Source of the DNA: Channa striata | Lineage: Eukaryota; Chordata; Actinopteri; Anabantiformes; Channidae | Direction of reading: 5' to 3' | Assembly (NCBI GenBank): GCA_033026295.1 | Contig: CM065189.1 | Location: 1,206,377 to 1,270,376 of the forward strand | DNA: 64,000 nucleotides | Shown here: positions 21,961 to 31,115 of the stretch, piece by piece | Layout: each line of letters begins with the position of its first letter | Position numbering within the stretch: position 1 is the first letter of the stretch | Notes under the pieces: model-generated | The model's database searches: none | What the model was told of the DNA's origin: nothing | The model's input: the letters and a program-made list of their open reading frames with translations, nothing else | Translations under genes and position numbers: made by a program

Positions 21961-23349
21961 TTAAATTTACCGCGGAGAGCGTAGAAGTCCCTCCTCTCGC
22001 ATTAAACTCTTTCTTATAATTTGATTCCTTTCAAGGTTTAATTTACTAATTCTTCGTTCACCAGGCCCAAAGTGTTTCACACCATTAAAATAACACATCA
22101 TATTTCTTATGTCATTTGAAACATCATAACAGTTCAACATTTTAACGATGTGATCGAAGTGATGAAGTTTACAAAAAGTCTTTTTCTTAACATGCATAGA
22201 TATGTTGGTCCGCATTGATAAAATGAAGCAAGTAACATCCAAGACTTATGGCAAATCAAATCAGTTTGTTTGACCCTTATTAATAAAATGATAATTTTCC
22301 TACATTGCCGGCATAATTAACAGATCGTAATGTGGAGTACCTAAAACATAACATGATCACATTTAGTATCTGAGCGGGTGTATACAGGTGTAGGCAAGAT
22401 GCATGTGTATTGTACAGAATTGACAAAAGAGTATGACATTTAAATTTTAACTTTACACCGATAAACAGAATGAAAAACGGTCTACGACGTACTGAACCTT
22501 GACTAGAGTACGTATAATTTCTCCCAGCAGATGGCAATGGTGTGCCGTGTTACTCTTTCCGTCACTCATGGTTAAAATCCTCAAATTTGTAACTTCGTGA
22601 GTTTTCAACTTAGAACACTCAGAGTTACACCAAACTGTTGCATAGCTTCTCCTGAACATGGGGGTACACATCACATGTACAATGGAAATTTGGTTCATCT
22701 AGTTTCTGAGTTTAAGAGTCCAGAAGACAAGTTTTACATTCCAAAGTCTGTTTCCTTTTGGTCGGCTAGTGGATCTGATAAGGGAGATTTACAAGTGTGA
22801 TTGAAGAGATGACTCCATGAATGGTTCTTCATGGATTAGTGTTAATGGCTGAGGTGCCATCCAGAGAGAGTGGCTCTGTCTGTGACCGTTGAAAACAGAT
22901 GTGGGGAGGTTGAGGAGAACAAAAGACTTTCAGTTCTCTTATCTTTGAAGAAAGTTAAGGTTATTTATAACTTCAAGGGGGGGGGGGGCTGTAACCCCAG
23001 TTCTGGCTTTCCACACACAGAAAGTGGATGCTACAAGAGTGTGCTGTAACATTCAACCAACGGCCAGGTGAAGGGACAAATAATGACCATTACCTTTTAC
23101 CTGTTACATAAACACCTGACATTCAAAAAAGTGTTTGAAGTGATTGAAAGTCACACACTGCTCCATTGTTTCCTGTCCTCAGTGGTTGGTCTTCACTAAC
23201 CAGAACAACTTGAATAACTTAAAAAGAAACCTTAACATGTTCCTGTGAATCTCACTAGCTGTTTTTTTAGTCTGCAGTGATGGACTGACAGTGATCTCAA
23301 ACGTGATCTCTGTGAAGGAAGTTTTGATCAATGACCATCTGACCATCTG
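21961..23349. other. no recognisable gene
   Basis: A+T-rich with small open frames lacking domains. A run of 12 G occurs at 22,977-22,988. Nothing else is supported. Confidence 0.5.
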
Positions 23350-23814
23350 GTCACACTTCTGGCAGAGGCCAGACAACGGGTCCCCGCCACTCAGTAGGAA
23401 GCCCATGGGAACTAGCAGGAACACTGAGTCCCAGAGTTTTTCCTTGACACCTTAACAGACCCTATTGTTCCTTTGAATCCTTGTTGACACCTTAAGAAGA
23501 CCTTATGTCTAAACTTTGTTTAACCCTAGCTTCCCCACAGGTAGTGGTCCCAGCAGGGGGAGACAGGAACAGAGACTTGCTAATTAAGGACTCCTGATCA
23601 ATGTGTATTCAACTGTATGTATGGTTTGCATAGTGGAGCAGATAAAACACACACGCATCCTGACAGAGATTCATCAGAAATAGTCTGATCCACTTGAGTG
23701 TCTCTCTACTTCTGGTTATCTTGTGTTTTACTGAATTGTTCATTAAATTGCTCAGTGATCATTGTCAGTTGACTCTTGTTTCTAACTTGCTTTCCAAGTT
23801 TTTTGGCCATAACA
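23350..23814 (+). repeat. LTR-like dispersed repeat, copy B
   Basis: Partner of 1,061-1,564 in the same orientation. No retroviral coding sequence flanks it, so if it is an LTR it is probably solo. Confidence 0.5.
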
Positions 23815-24289
23815 ATCTCAACACTGTCTCAGAAGCTACGCACAATCTCCTGTAGCAGATTAAACTTTAACGAAGCCAATTACGATTATGGAAGTCACAC
23901 GTGATGTTGAGCTGATGGAAGAAGTTTTGGACAATGGTGGACCTACATGGTAGTTGCTTACCCCTCTGATGGATGCCATAAAGACAAAAAGAATATTTGA
24001 AAAATCAAGGTCTTATCCAGCACCCGTCATTCTGGTGTTTTTGACTTGTGACAATACAATAGCTGTGAAGTTTTGATCAACTGCTGATTTTTCTCTTTCT
24101 CAGAGCTGATGCTGTGGAGAACATCTTCCAGGTCCAGTTCAGTCCATCCCACTTCTGTCACCTGGTGCTACACCAGGCAACAGGTGGAGGAAAGAGTACT
24201 GAGCTACTGGAAAGATTCTCTGCTATTTGCATAACATCCAGGAGATGTGTTGATTTACGATCCGATGATTGAGTGCAGGTACTGGATTG
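23815..24289. other. no recognisable gene
   Basis: No open frame of note and no identified repeat. It may hold the L2 insertion target. Confidence 0.4.
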
Positions 24290-24538
24290 GACTCCTCCTG
24301 CGGTAAGCGTATTGCGTCACTTCCTGTTTCTTCACACTGTTTCGGGTCTCTGCCGAAGGATTGTTCACTGGTTAATCGTAGCTCTTGTCTTCTAAATCAG
24401 TGACTTATCGGTGTATAAACTATCACTTGGGCATAAGATTTGTTTACGCAAACACCTGCTCTCCTGAAATAACTTAATAAACTAGCTAATCGCTAACTAA
24501 ACCTAATCGATCTAGCTTCGTTAGCCTAGCACCTAGCA

Positions 24539-25563
24539 ATGGCTTCTCTGTCTCCTTCTGTCTCTCCTCTGACTTGCTCTGTCTGCCACATGTTTAGTTT
24601 TTCCTCGGCCTCCTTTAGTGATAACGGTACTTGTAATAAATGTGAGGTTATTGCAGCTTTGGAGGCGAGGCTCTCTGAATTGGAAACTCGGCTCCGCACC
24701 ATGACAAACAATCCAGCTAGTCAGGCCCCGGTAGCTGGTGCGGACCAACCTAGCACAGCCACTGTTAGCTTAGCCACTGTTAGCTGTTCCCCAGCAGTAC
24801 CCGAGCAGCCGGGAAGCCAGGCCGGCTGGGTGGCAGTTCGTAAGCGATCTAATGCTAAACAGACGCCCCAGGTTCACCACCAGCCGGTTCACGTTTCCAA
24901 TCGATTTTCCCCACTCAGCGACACACCCGCTGAGGAATGAACTCTGGTAATTGGCGACTCCATAGTCAGAAACGTGAACTTAGAGACGCCAGCGGCCATA
25001 GTCCAATGTTACCCTGGGGCCAGAGCGGGCGACATCGAATCATATTTGAAGCTCCTGTCTAAGGATAAACGTAGATACCGTAAGATCATTATTCATGCAG
25101 GAACAAATGACGCCAGATTACGCAAATCGGAGGTCACTAAAACAAATATTGAATCGGTGTGTAACTTTGCAAAAACAATGTCGGACTCCGTAGTTTTCTC
25201 TGGACCCCTGCCAAATCTGATCAGTGACGACATGTATGTATGTCGTCATTCAACTGCTGGCTGTCTAGGTGGTGTCCAGCAAACGATGTGGGCTACATAG
25301 ACAATTGGAAAAGTTTTTGGGGAAAACCTAGACTTATTAGGAGAGACGGCATCCATCCTACTTTTGATGGTGCCTCTGTCTTATCAAAAATATGGCTGAT
25401 TTTATTAGACAACCAAAAGATGGACAGTCCAGAGTTGAGCATAGGGGCGAGAGATCCAGTCCTACACGCCTCTCTGCAGTATCCTTACCCGTCACCCCCA
25501 CAACTCCCACATTCCTATAGAAACTGTGTCTGTTCCCGATTAACTAAATTTTACAAACTAAAA
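24539..25563 (+). pseudogene. L2 ORF1, esterase (SGNH) type
   Basis: The Met at 24,539 opens a CxxC…CxxC-like N-terminus (LTCSVCHMF, TCNKCEV), a short coiled-coil-like EARLSELETRL and a low-complexity linker. After an in-frame TGA (24,938) the same frame continues into VIGDSIVRNV (SGNH block I), then IIIHAGTNDARL (block III), and after a frameshift near 25,240 RRDGIHPTFDG (block V with the catalytic Asp/His). The TGA probably replaced CGA by CpG decay. SGNH esterases of CR1/L2 ORF1 are thought to act in the retrotransposon RNP; this copy is inactive. Confidence 0.8.
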
Positions 25564-27445
25564 ATGATCACAAGAGGAGTTAATCATAATAACCTAATAA
25601 AAATCAGGACTGCTCCTCTTACTGAACAAAAACTAAAACAATTAAATGTGAATTATTAAATATCAGATCTCTCTCAGCTAAATCTCTGTTAGTAAATGAC
25701 TTGATAAGTGATCATCAATTCGATTTATTTTGTCTCACTGAAACCTGGTTGCAGAAGGAAGAATATGTTAGTTTAAATGAGTCGACCCCCCCAAGTCATA
25801 TTAACTATCATGTTCCTAGAAGCTCAGGCCGAAGTGGAGGAGTAGCAGCAATCTACCACTCAAGCTTACCGATAGAACCTAGACCTAAACATAGTTATAA
25901 CTCATTTGAGAGTCTTACTCTGAGACTTTCACACCCAATTTGGAAAACTCAAAATTCACTCCTATTTTTTATTGTGTATCGTCCTCCAGTCCCTTATTCT
26001 GAATTTTTGACTGAATTCTCAGATTTTCTAGCCGACTTAGTGCTTAGTGCAGATAAAGTCGTCATAGTGGGCGATTTTAACATTCATGTAGATGCTGACA
26101 GTAACTCCCTCAACACAGCATTTACTTCATTATTACATTCAATTAGTTTCTCTCAAATTGTAAATGAACCCACTCACTGTTTTAGTCACACCTAGACCTT
26201 GTCCTTGCATACGGTATTGAAATTGATAAACTAACAGTATTTCCTCATAATTCTGTTCTCTCTGACCATTTCCTAATAACATTTTAATTTAGTTTATTGG
26301 ACTACACAGCAGCTAGAAAGAAGTTTTGCTTCAGTAGGTGTTTATCTAAAAACACTGTGAACAAATTTAAGGAAATGATCCCTTCATCATTTACTTCAAC
26401 ATGTACTGATATAACTGAGAGTAGCCTCACTAACCCTAACCCTGCACAAGTTGATTACCTTACTGATAATTATGCAGCATCTTTACGTTCCATACTTGAT
26501 AGTGTTGCCCCTCTAAAAAGAAGGCAGTAATTCTGAATAGGCGATCTCCATGGTATAGCTCGCACACCCGCAATTTAAAGCAGGCGTCACGAAGACTAGA
26601 AAGGAAGTGGCGTTCCACTCATTCACAAGAATCACGCCTAGCCTGGAAAAAGACTTTATACTTATACAAATTAGCACTCCGTAAAGCCAGAACAGCTTAT
26701 TAATCATCACTAATAGAGCAAAACAAGAACAACCCCCGGTTTCTTTTCAGCACTGTAGCCAGGCTGACTAAGAGCCATAGTTCAGTGGAGACTAGTATTC
26801 CCTCAACGCTATGTAGCAATGACTTCATGACCTTCTTCACAAACAAAATCATAGCTATTAGAAACAAAATTCACCAGACCCTCCCCACAAATACAACAGA
26901 ATTAGAATCATCAGTAAGTCCTCAGTCCCTTTTAGACTGCTTTGTGCCCATAGACCCTGCTGCACTAACTTCAATTATTATGGCATCTAAACCAACAACA
27001 TGTCTGCTAGACCCTATTCCAGTTAGACTGCTCAAAGATGCTCTACCCTTATTAGACTCGTTCATATTAGATATCATTAATCTATCCTTACAAACAGGAT
27101 ATGTACCAAAGGCCTATAAGGTAGCTGTAATCAAACCTCTACTTAAAAAACCTAGTCTGGATCCAGATGTCTTGGCCAATTACAGACCAATATCCAATCT
27201 CCCTTTTATTTCTAAAATACTTGAAAAAGTAGTTGTAAAGCAATTATGTGACCACCTGCGCAGAAACGACTTGTTTGAAGAATTTCAGTCAGGATTTAGA
27301 GTTCATCATAGCACAGAAACCGCACTGATTAAAGTCACCAATGAGCTTCTTCTGGCTTCAGATAACGGACTTGTCTCTATACTAGTTCTGCTAGATCTTA
27401 GTGCTGCATTTGACACCATTGATCACAGAATATTATTACAGAGAG
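25564..27445 (+). pseudogene. L2 ORF2 (endonuclease plus truncated RT)
   Basis: A Met at 25,564 is a plausible start. After a single-base frameshift near 25,652 the endonuclease follows: FDLFCLTETWL (25,725), SGRSGGVAAIY, FIVYRPP, VVIVGDFNIHVD (26,060). After another frameshift near 26,193 come LDLVLAYG and a SDHFLITF block. The RT part (26,785 on) has YRPISNLPFISKILEKVV and the motif A region LVLLDLSAAFDTIDHRILLQ, then is replaced by telomeric repeat. The catalytic YADD is therefore absent. At least three stops or frameshifts precede the truncation. Confidence 0.8.
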
Positions 27446-27535
27446 GGTTAGAGTTAGGGTTAGGGTTAGGGTTAGGGGTTAGGGTTAGGGTTAGGGGTTA
27501 GGGGTTAGGGGTTAGGGTTAGGGGTTAGGGTTAGG
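27445..27535 (+). repeat. interstitial telomeric tract T1
   Basis: TTAGGG on the + strand with many TTAGGGG variants, fused directly to the L2 RT ORF on the left and to a satellite-like unit on the right. Confidence 0.95.
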
Positions 27536-27925
27536 AGAAAGGTAAGTATCCCTAGACTCAAAGAGTCCAGGTAAAATGCACTGGCACGTTACACCATCCC
27601 AGTTCCCCAAAGCACACTCTTCCCCCCAGTCATTCCAGCTCCCAATTTTGGGCTAAAAGTAACCCTAAACTCCTGGTAAGTATTTTGCGTGTAGGTGGGT
27701 CCCTCTGACGACAGCCGGTGCTCTCCTTAGCACGTGTGCATGTGTCACTCCTTCATTTTGTGCTTTGCTTAGCTTCTTTCTTTGTGTTTATCCCCAGCGT
27801 GTGTCTGCTTCGTCTTGTGCTGTGACGGTAAGTATTCTCTTGTGCTCTATGTGGCTCATTATCCTGTGGTTCCTATGCTCATGCCTCTGTAGCTACGTTT
27901 CGGGTTTTATTACCCTTCTTCAGGC
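27536..27925 (+). repeat. single satellite-family unit (sat3) between telomeric tracts
   Basis: Starts like a sat2 monomer (GGTAAGTATCCCTAGACTC, the GAGTCCAGG hairpin, CACGTTACACC, CAGTTCCCCAAAGCACA) and then diverges. It has GGTAAGTAT at 27,543, 27,676 and 27,827, and a hammerhead-like motif at its right end. It is cut at TTCTTCAGGC, where tract T2 begins. It is a third, single-copy member of the sat1/sat2 family. Confidence 0.8.
27877..27925 (-). ncRNA. hammerhead-like motif, truncated helix I
   Basis: The - strand reads GCCTGAAGAAGGGT…ACCCGAAACGTAGC. Helix II is GGGT/ACCC. The 5' strand of outer helix I is replaced by telomeric sequence; only the inner AGC/GCT pairs remain. Confidence 0.5.
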
Positions 27926-27997
27926 TTAGGGTTAGGGTTAGGGTTAGGGTTAGGGTTAGGGTTAGGGTTAGGGTTAGGGGTTAGGGTTAGGGTTAGG
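27926..27997 (+). repeat. interstitial telomeric tract T2
   Basis: TTAGGG repeats on the + strand with one TTAGGGG, starting exactly at the end of the hammerhead-like motif. Confidence 0.95.
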
Positions 27998-28114
27998 AAA
28001 GGGGAACTGAGCCTGCCTCCTAAAGAAGACAGGACGTGCACTGTCCATCCTTTGGTGGGCCCCTTCCCCCCGGTCCCACGGGCGCTGCTGGGGTAGGCCA
28101 CGTCTCCTACCATA
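27998..28114. other. short unique spacer between telomeric tracts
   Basis: GC-rich spacer of about 115 bp between T2 and T3. Not matched to other modules. Confidence 0.5.
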
Positions 28115-28276
28115 GGTTAGGGTTAGGGTTAGGGTTAGGGTTAGGGTTAGGGGTTAGGGTTAGGGTTAGGGTTGGGTTAGGGTTAGGAATGAGGGTTAGG
28201 GTTAGGGTTAGGGTTAGGGTTAGGGTTAGGGTTAGGGTTGGGTTAGGGTTGGGTTAGGGTTAGGGTTAGGGTTAGG
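28115..28276 (+). repeat. interstitial telomeric tract T3
   Basis: TTAGGG repeats on the + strand, interrupted once by AATGAGGG and by single-G losses. Confidence 0.95.
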
Positions 28277-28960
28277 CAAAAGGTCAGTACCCGATCCCAC
28301 AATTCGCCGGACCGGAGATGCACGGGCCCTCCCTCCAGATCTCGTCCGCAGTCGATCCCCCGACCAAGCCTGGTCAAAAGTGCATTGGCGCGCCGTGCCC
28401 GTCGGCCATAACGGACCTCTGTCCACTGAGCCGGAGCTCTGTAACTCATGGTGCCAAACTGACACTTAAACGTGGTTGAAAAACCCTCAAACGGTAAAAC
28501 TTAACCAAAAACGTTTATTTAAATCACACAAAAGAACAGAAAACAGGCGGTTGCCTTACATAAAAGAAAACGGCTGCTCACTGCAGCATGCAAACGAAAA
28601 TGTCCGTCCTAAAAACGAACTATAAAAAATAATAATAAAAAAATAATAAATTTACAAAAAATATTAATAAAACAGAAATATACTTGCTGTGTATGTCAAA
28701 GTACTTCAAAGAGCTTGTGTGTGCCCTGTAGCCGCGACGTTTCGACCTCCACGGTCTTCTTCAGGCGAGGGCACGAGCTAACAAGTAATGAGATGCTGTC
28801 TGTTGCGCAGCAGGAAAAGAAATGAGCAATCTCCGCTCTACAACCGCCCAAAACAGCGCACACTTCCGCGGTGCGTCACTCAAATAAGTCCGGGCGAACT
28901 TACGTAAAACTACAACATATTTACACATATCAAACTCTGATAACATTCAAACACCTATAT
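28277..28960 (+). repeat. subtelomeric module M, copy 1
   Basis: Diverged homologue of 58,515-59,400 in the same orientation. Shared ordered blocks are CGCCGGACCGG, GTCCACTGAG, a T/A-rich stretch with TATTTAT, a hammerhead-like motif, GCGTCAC and GTCCGGGCG. Each copy begins at the end of a telomeric tract. No coding capacity is apparent. Confidence 0.7.
28721..28774 (-). ncRNA. hammerhead-like motif in module M copy 1
   Basis: On the - strand, helix I is GTGCCC/GGGCAC outside and CGC/GCG next to the core. The core is CTGAAGA plus one A. Helix II is GACC/GGTC with loop GTGGA. GAAAC and GTC follow where the cleavage triplet would be. There is no helix III; ACGT is self-complementary. All paired segments differ from those of the satellites, yet pairing is kept. 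Confidence 0.6.
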
Positions 28961-29493
28961 AAATAAATGTATATATAAATAAATATAAACTAGAACTATA
29001 AACGGATATATTTGTCCATAAGCCTTCAGGCCAAACACAGGGAGAGGCAAAAACCATAAAACATATTAAACAAATTAAATTAATTACATAAAATAGATAA
29101 ACACAGGTCATGTGAACTTTAAGTAGATGACACATGTGTTTGTCAGTTTTTTATTTAATCCCTCCAAATCCCTCTTTTCTTCTCCAAGGCAATGCTGTCC
29201 TCTAGTGGTTGTCGGTCGTCATGGATGTTCAAATCCTCCTCCAGGTAAGCTGTCATCCAGGAATGCAGTCGAGTCGTCCCAGGACTTGGTCTCACACGTC
29301 CAGCGATGTCCAGATCCGGTTCCCCCTCCAGAGCAGCATTCCAACCTAGAAAACAAGACCTCATTCTGCAGATTATATGCTTTTACTTGATGTTATTTTG
29401 TGCTGCCATCAACCACTGGGAAAAGAGAAAAGTGAATTTGTAGAGGGAAAAATAAATAAATAAATAAATCAAGGAAGGAAGCTCCCACCCCAC
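28961..29493. other. A+T-rich subtelomeric spacer
   Basis: No gene seen. Contains TATATAAATAAA-type low complexity and one CCAGGTAAGCTG donor-like word near 29,240. Confidence 0.5.
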
Positions 29494-29517
29494 TAGGGTT
29501 AGGGTTAGGGTTAGGGG
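29494..29517 (+). repeat. interstitial telomeric tract T4
   Basis: Three to four TTAGGG units on the + strand. Confidence 0.9.
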
Positions 29518-29691
29518 AATTAGTTTATCTCGATGACTCTCCCCGCTTCATCAAACGACTGGGCGGTTTGGTGTGGAGAGCCAAAGGCAAGGCACGGGCC
29601 AACGCTTGTCACTCAAATTCCCAGGCACTGTGCGTCTCCCCAGTCCTGTGTGCATTGTCTAATTCTCAAATGTTTAGGACAAACGATAGTC
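29516..29691 (+). repeat. subtelomeric direct repeat D, copy 1
   Basis: Begins GGGAATTAGTTT after a telomeric tract and runs to CAAACGATAGTCATCC. Nearly identical to 30,246-30,422. Confidence 0.9.
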
Positions 29692-29731
29692 ATCCTGAGA
29701 GAGCTATGTTGTTAGGCTAGGCGATGTTAAA

Positions 29732-29985
29732 CGACAGCCCCAGGAGACCCTGAGACAGCTGCATTGTTGAAGCTAGCGACAGCCCCAGGAGACCCTGAGA
29801 CAGCTGTGTTATTGAATTTAGACTAAGCTAAGCAGCAGCCCCAGGAGACCCTGAGACAGCTGCATTTTTGAAGCTAAACGACAGCCCCAGGAGACCCTGA
29901 GACAGCTGTGTTATTTAAGCTAGGTTATGCTAGGTTCAGGCTAAGCGAAAGTCCCTAGGAGATCCTGAGCTAGCTGTGTTATTGG
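29732..29985 (+). repeat. minisatellite, about 46-68 bp period, 5 copies
   Basis: Core GACAGCCCCAGGAGACCCTG followed by AGACAGCTG. Copies start near 29,732, 29,778, 29,834, 29,880 and 29,948, the last diverged. Confidence 0.85.
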
Positions 29986-29986
29986 A

Positions 29987-30211
29987 GGGTTAGGGTTAGG
30001 AAAGGACAATGGCTAAGGTTAGCGTTAAGCGAGAGACATTGGTGTTGCACTTTAAGCAGTAGTTTCAGAGCATCTTTAAGGTTAGGCATTGGTTTCGATT
30101 GGTTAGGGTTAGGAAAAGAGAAGGGCTAACGTTAGCATTGAGCGAGAGACATTGATGTTTGGAATTAAGCCCTGGCGTCAGAGTCTTTAGGATTAGGCAT
30201 TAGTTTCGACT
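29987..30211 (+). repeat. tandem pair bounded by GGTTAGGGTTAGGA words
   Basis: Two units of about 110 bp (about 29,990-30,100 and 30,101-30,211) share GCGAGAGACATTG, TTAGGCATTGGTTTCGA or TTAGGCATTAGTTTCGA, and TGGTTAGGGTTAGG. Each unit is punctuated by two telomeric repeats. Confidence 0.8.
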
Positions 30212-30249
30212 GGTTAGGGTTAGGGTAGGGTTAGGGTTAGGGTTAGGGG
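30212..30249 (+). repeat. interstitial telomeric tract T5
   Basis: TTAGGG repeats with one lost G, + strand. Confidence 0.9.
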
Positions 30250-30422
30250 AATTAGTTTCTTGATGACTCTCCCCGCTTCATCAATCAACTGGGCGGTTTG
30301 GTGTGGAGAGCCAAAGGCAAGGCACGGGCCAACGCTTGTTACTCAAATTCCCAGGCACTGTGCGTCTCCCCAGTCCTGTGTGCGTTGTCTGATTCTCCAA
30401 TGTTTAGGACAAACGATAGTCA
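30246..30422 (+). repeat. subtelomeric direct repeat D, copy 2
   Basis: Same sequence as 29,516-29,691 with few substitutions. It is cut at GATAGTC, where the longest telomeric tract of this region begins. Confidence 0.9.
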
Positions 30423-30653
30423 GGGTTAGGGTTAGGGTTAGGGTTAGGGTAGGGTTAGGGTTAGGGTTAGGGTTAGGGTTAGGGTTAGGGTTAGGGTTAG
30501 GGTTAGGGTTAGGGTTAGGGGTTAGGGTTAGGGGTTAGGGTTAGGGTTAGGGTTAGGGTTAGGGTTGGGTTAGGGTTAGGGTTAGGGTTAGGGTTAGGGT
30601 TAGGGTTAGGGGTTAGGGTTAGGGTTAGGGTTAGGGTTAGGGTTAGGGTTAGG
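30423..30653 (+). repeat. interstitial telomeric tract T6
   Basis: About 230 bp of TTAGGG on the + strand with scattered TTAGGGG and GGTTGGG variants. It leads without a break into the first sat1 monomer (GTTAGGAGAGATAAA). Confidence 0.95.
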
Positions 30654-30675
30654 AGAGATAAATAAACCTGGACTC

Positions 30676-30699
30676 CAAGAGTCCAGGGAAGTGCACGGG
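30676..30699. repeat. conserved monomer hairpin (first sat1 copy)
   Basis: CCTGGACTC, loop CAA, GAGTCCAGG: a perfect 9-bp inverted repeat near the start of every sat1 monomer. In sat2 and at 27.55 kb the left arm is CCTAGACTC (one mismatch) with loop AAA. Confidence 0.8.
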
Positions 30700-30784
30700 C
30701 ACGTTACACTGTCCCTGTTCCCCAAAGCACACTCCCCCCTCAGAAATAAAATCAAAATCACACACTCTTCAGCCAAATTAAATT

Positions 30785-30808
30785 CCAGGTAAGTATCCAG
30801 GTAAGTAT
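30785..30808 (+). other. tandem pair of perfect U1 snRNA-complementary sites (first sat1 copy)
   Basis: The 12-mer CCAGGTAAGTAT occurs twice with no gap. It is the exact complement of the first 12 nt of U1 snRNA and contains the ideal 5' splice site CAG|GTAAGTAT. The pair recurs about 27 nt before each GTGTCTCATGCTC landmark in the 34 monomers and looks unchanged in those read. Whether it is used as a splice donor is unknown. Confidence 0.8.
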
Positions 30809-31055
30809 GACGTGTCTCATGCTCTATTCGGCTTAATTCCCTGCATCTCTGTGCGTAATATTTCCCCTGCATGTGCTGCATTATTTCCCCAGCTGGTATG
30901 TGCTTCAGCTTTTGCTCTATTTGGCATTCTGTGCTCTGTTTGGCATATCTATTTCCCCAGCTGGTATGTGCTTCAGCTTGTGCTCTATCTGGCATATCCC
31001 CCTGCAGCTTGTGCTTATTTCTGTGCTCTATTTGGCTTAGTTTCTGTGGTTCTGT

Positions 31056-31115
31056 GCTCAGGCCTCTGTAGCTACGTTTCGGGATGTCTGTCCCTTCTTC
31101 AGGCTGTGGCTGAGC
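31056..31115 (-). ncRNA. hammerhead-like motif (first sat1 copy; one per monomer)
   Basis: The - strand order is helix I 5' strand GCTCAG…AGC, core CTGAAGA plus one A, helix II GGGA/TCCC with loop CAGACA, GAAAC, GTA, then helix I 3' strand GCT…CTGAGC. The core matches CUGANGA…GAAA of hammerhead ribozymes. Helix III is missing and replaced by the palindrome ACGT, the layout of dimer-acting hammerheads of Penelope-like elements. One extra A before helix II departs from the canonical core. It recurs about every 800 bp; the copies near 36,670 and 57,449 carry core changes. Confidence 0.6.

Larger units (their letters stand above)
24290..27445 (+). mobile_element. L2-like LINE, 5' complete, cut by telomeric repeats
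   Basis: The element has a 5' UTR (about 24,290-24,538), an ORF1 with an esterase domain and an ORF2 with endonuclease and the first part of RT. This is the order for CR1/L2-group LINEs. The nucleotide sequence from about 27,060 on is nearly the same as the reverse complement of the copy at 7.9-8.2 kb. At 27,443-27,446 it stops in mid-RT and TTAGGG repeats begin. LINE insertions usually lose the 5' end, so loss of the 3' end here points to breakage after insertion. Confidence 0.85.

Noticed and set aside
22977..22988. 12-G run as a G-quadruplex or origin feature
   Set aside because: A single homopolymer with no further G tracts nearby; nothing more can be supported.
4165..27445. An active LINE in the window
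   Set aside because: Each copy has stops, frameshifts, internal deletions or truncation; none has intact endonuclease and RT together.
27350..30653. Open frames encoding GLGLGL, RVRVRV or PNPNPN runs
   Set aside because: These are direct translations of TTAGGG or CCCTAA repeats.
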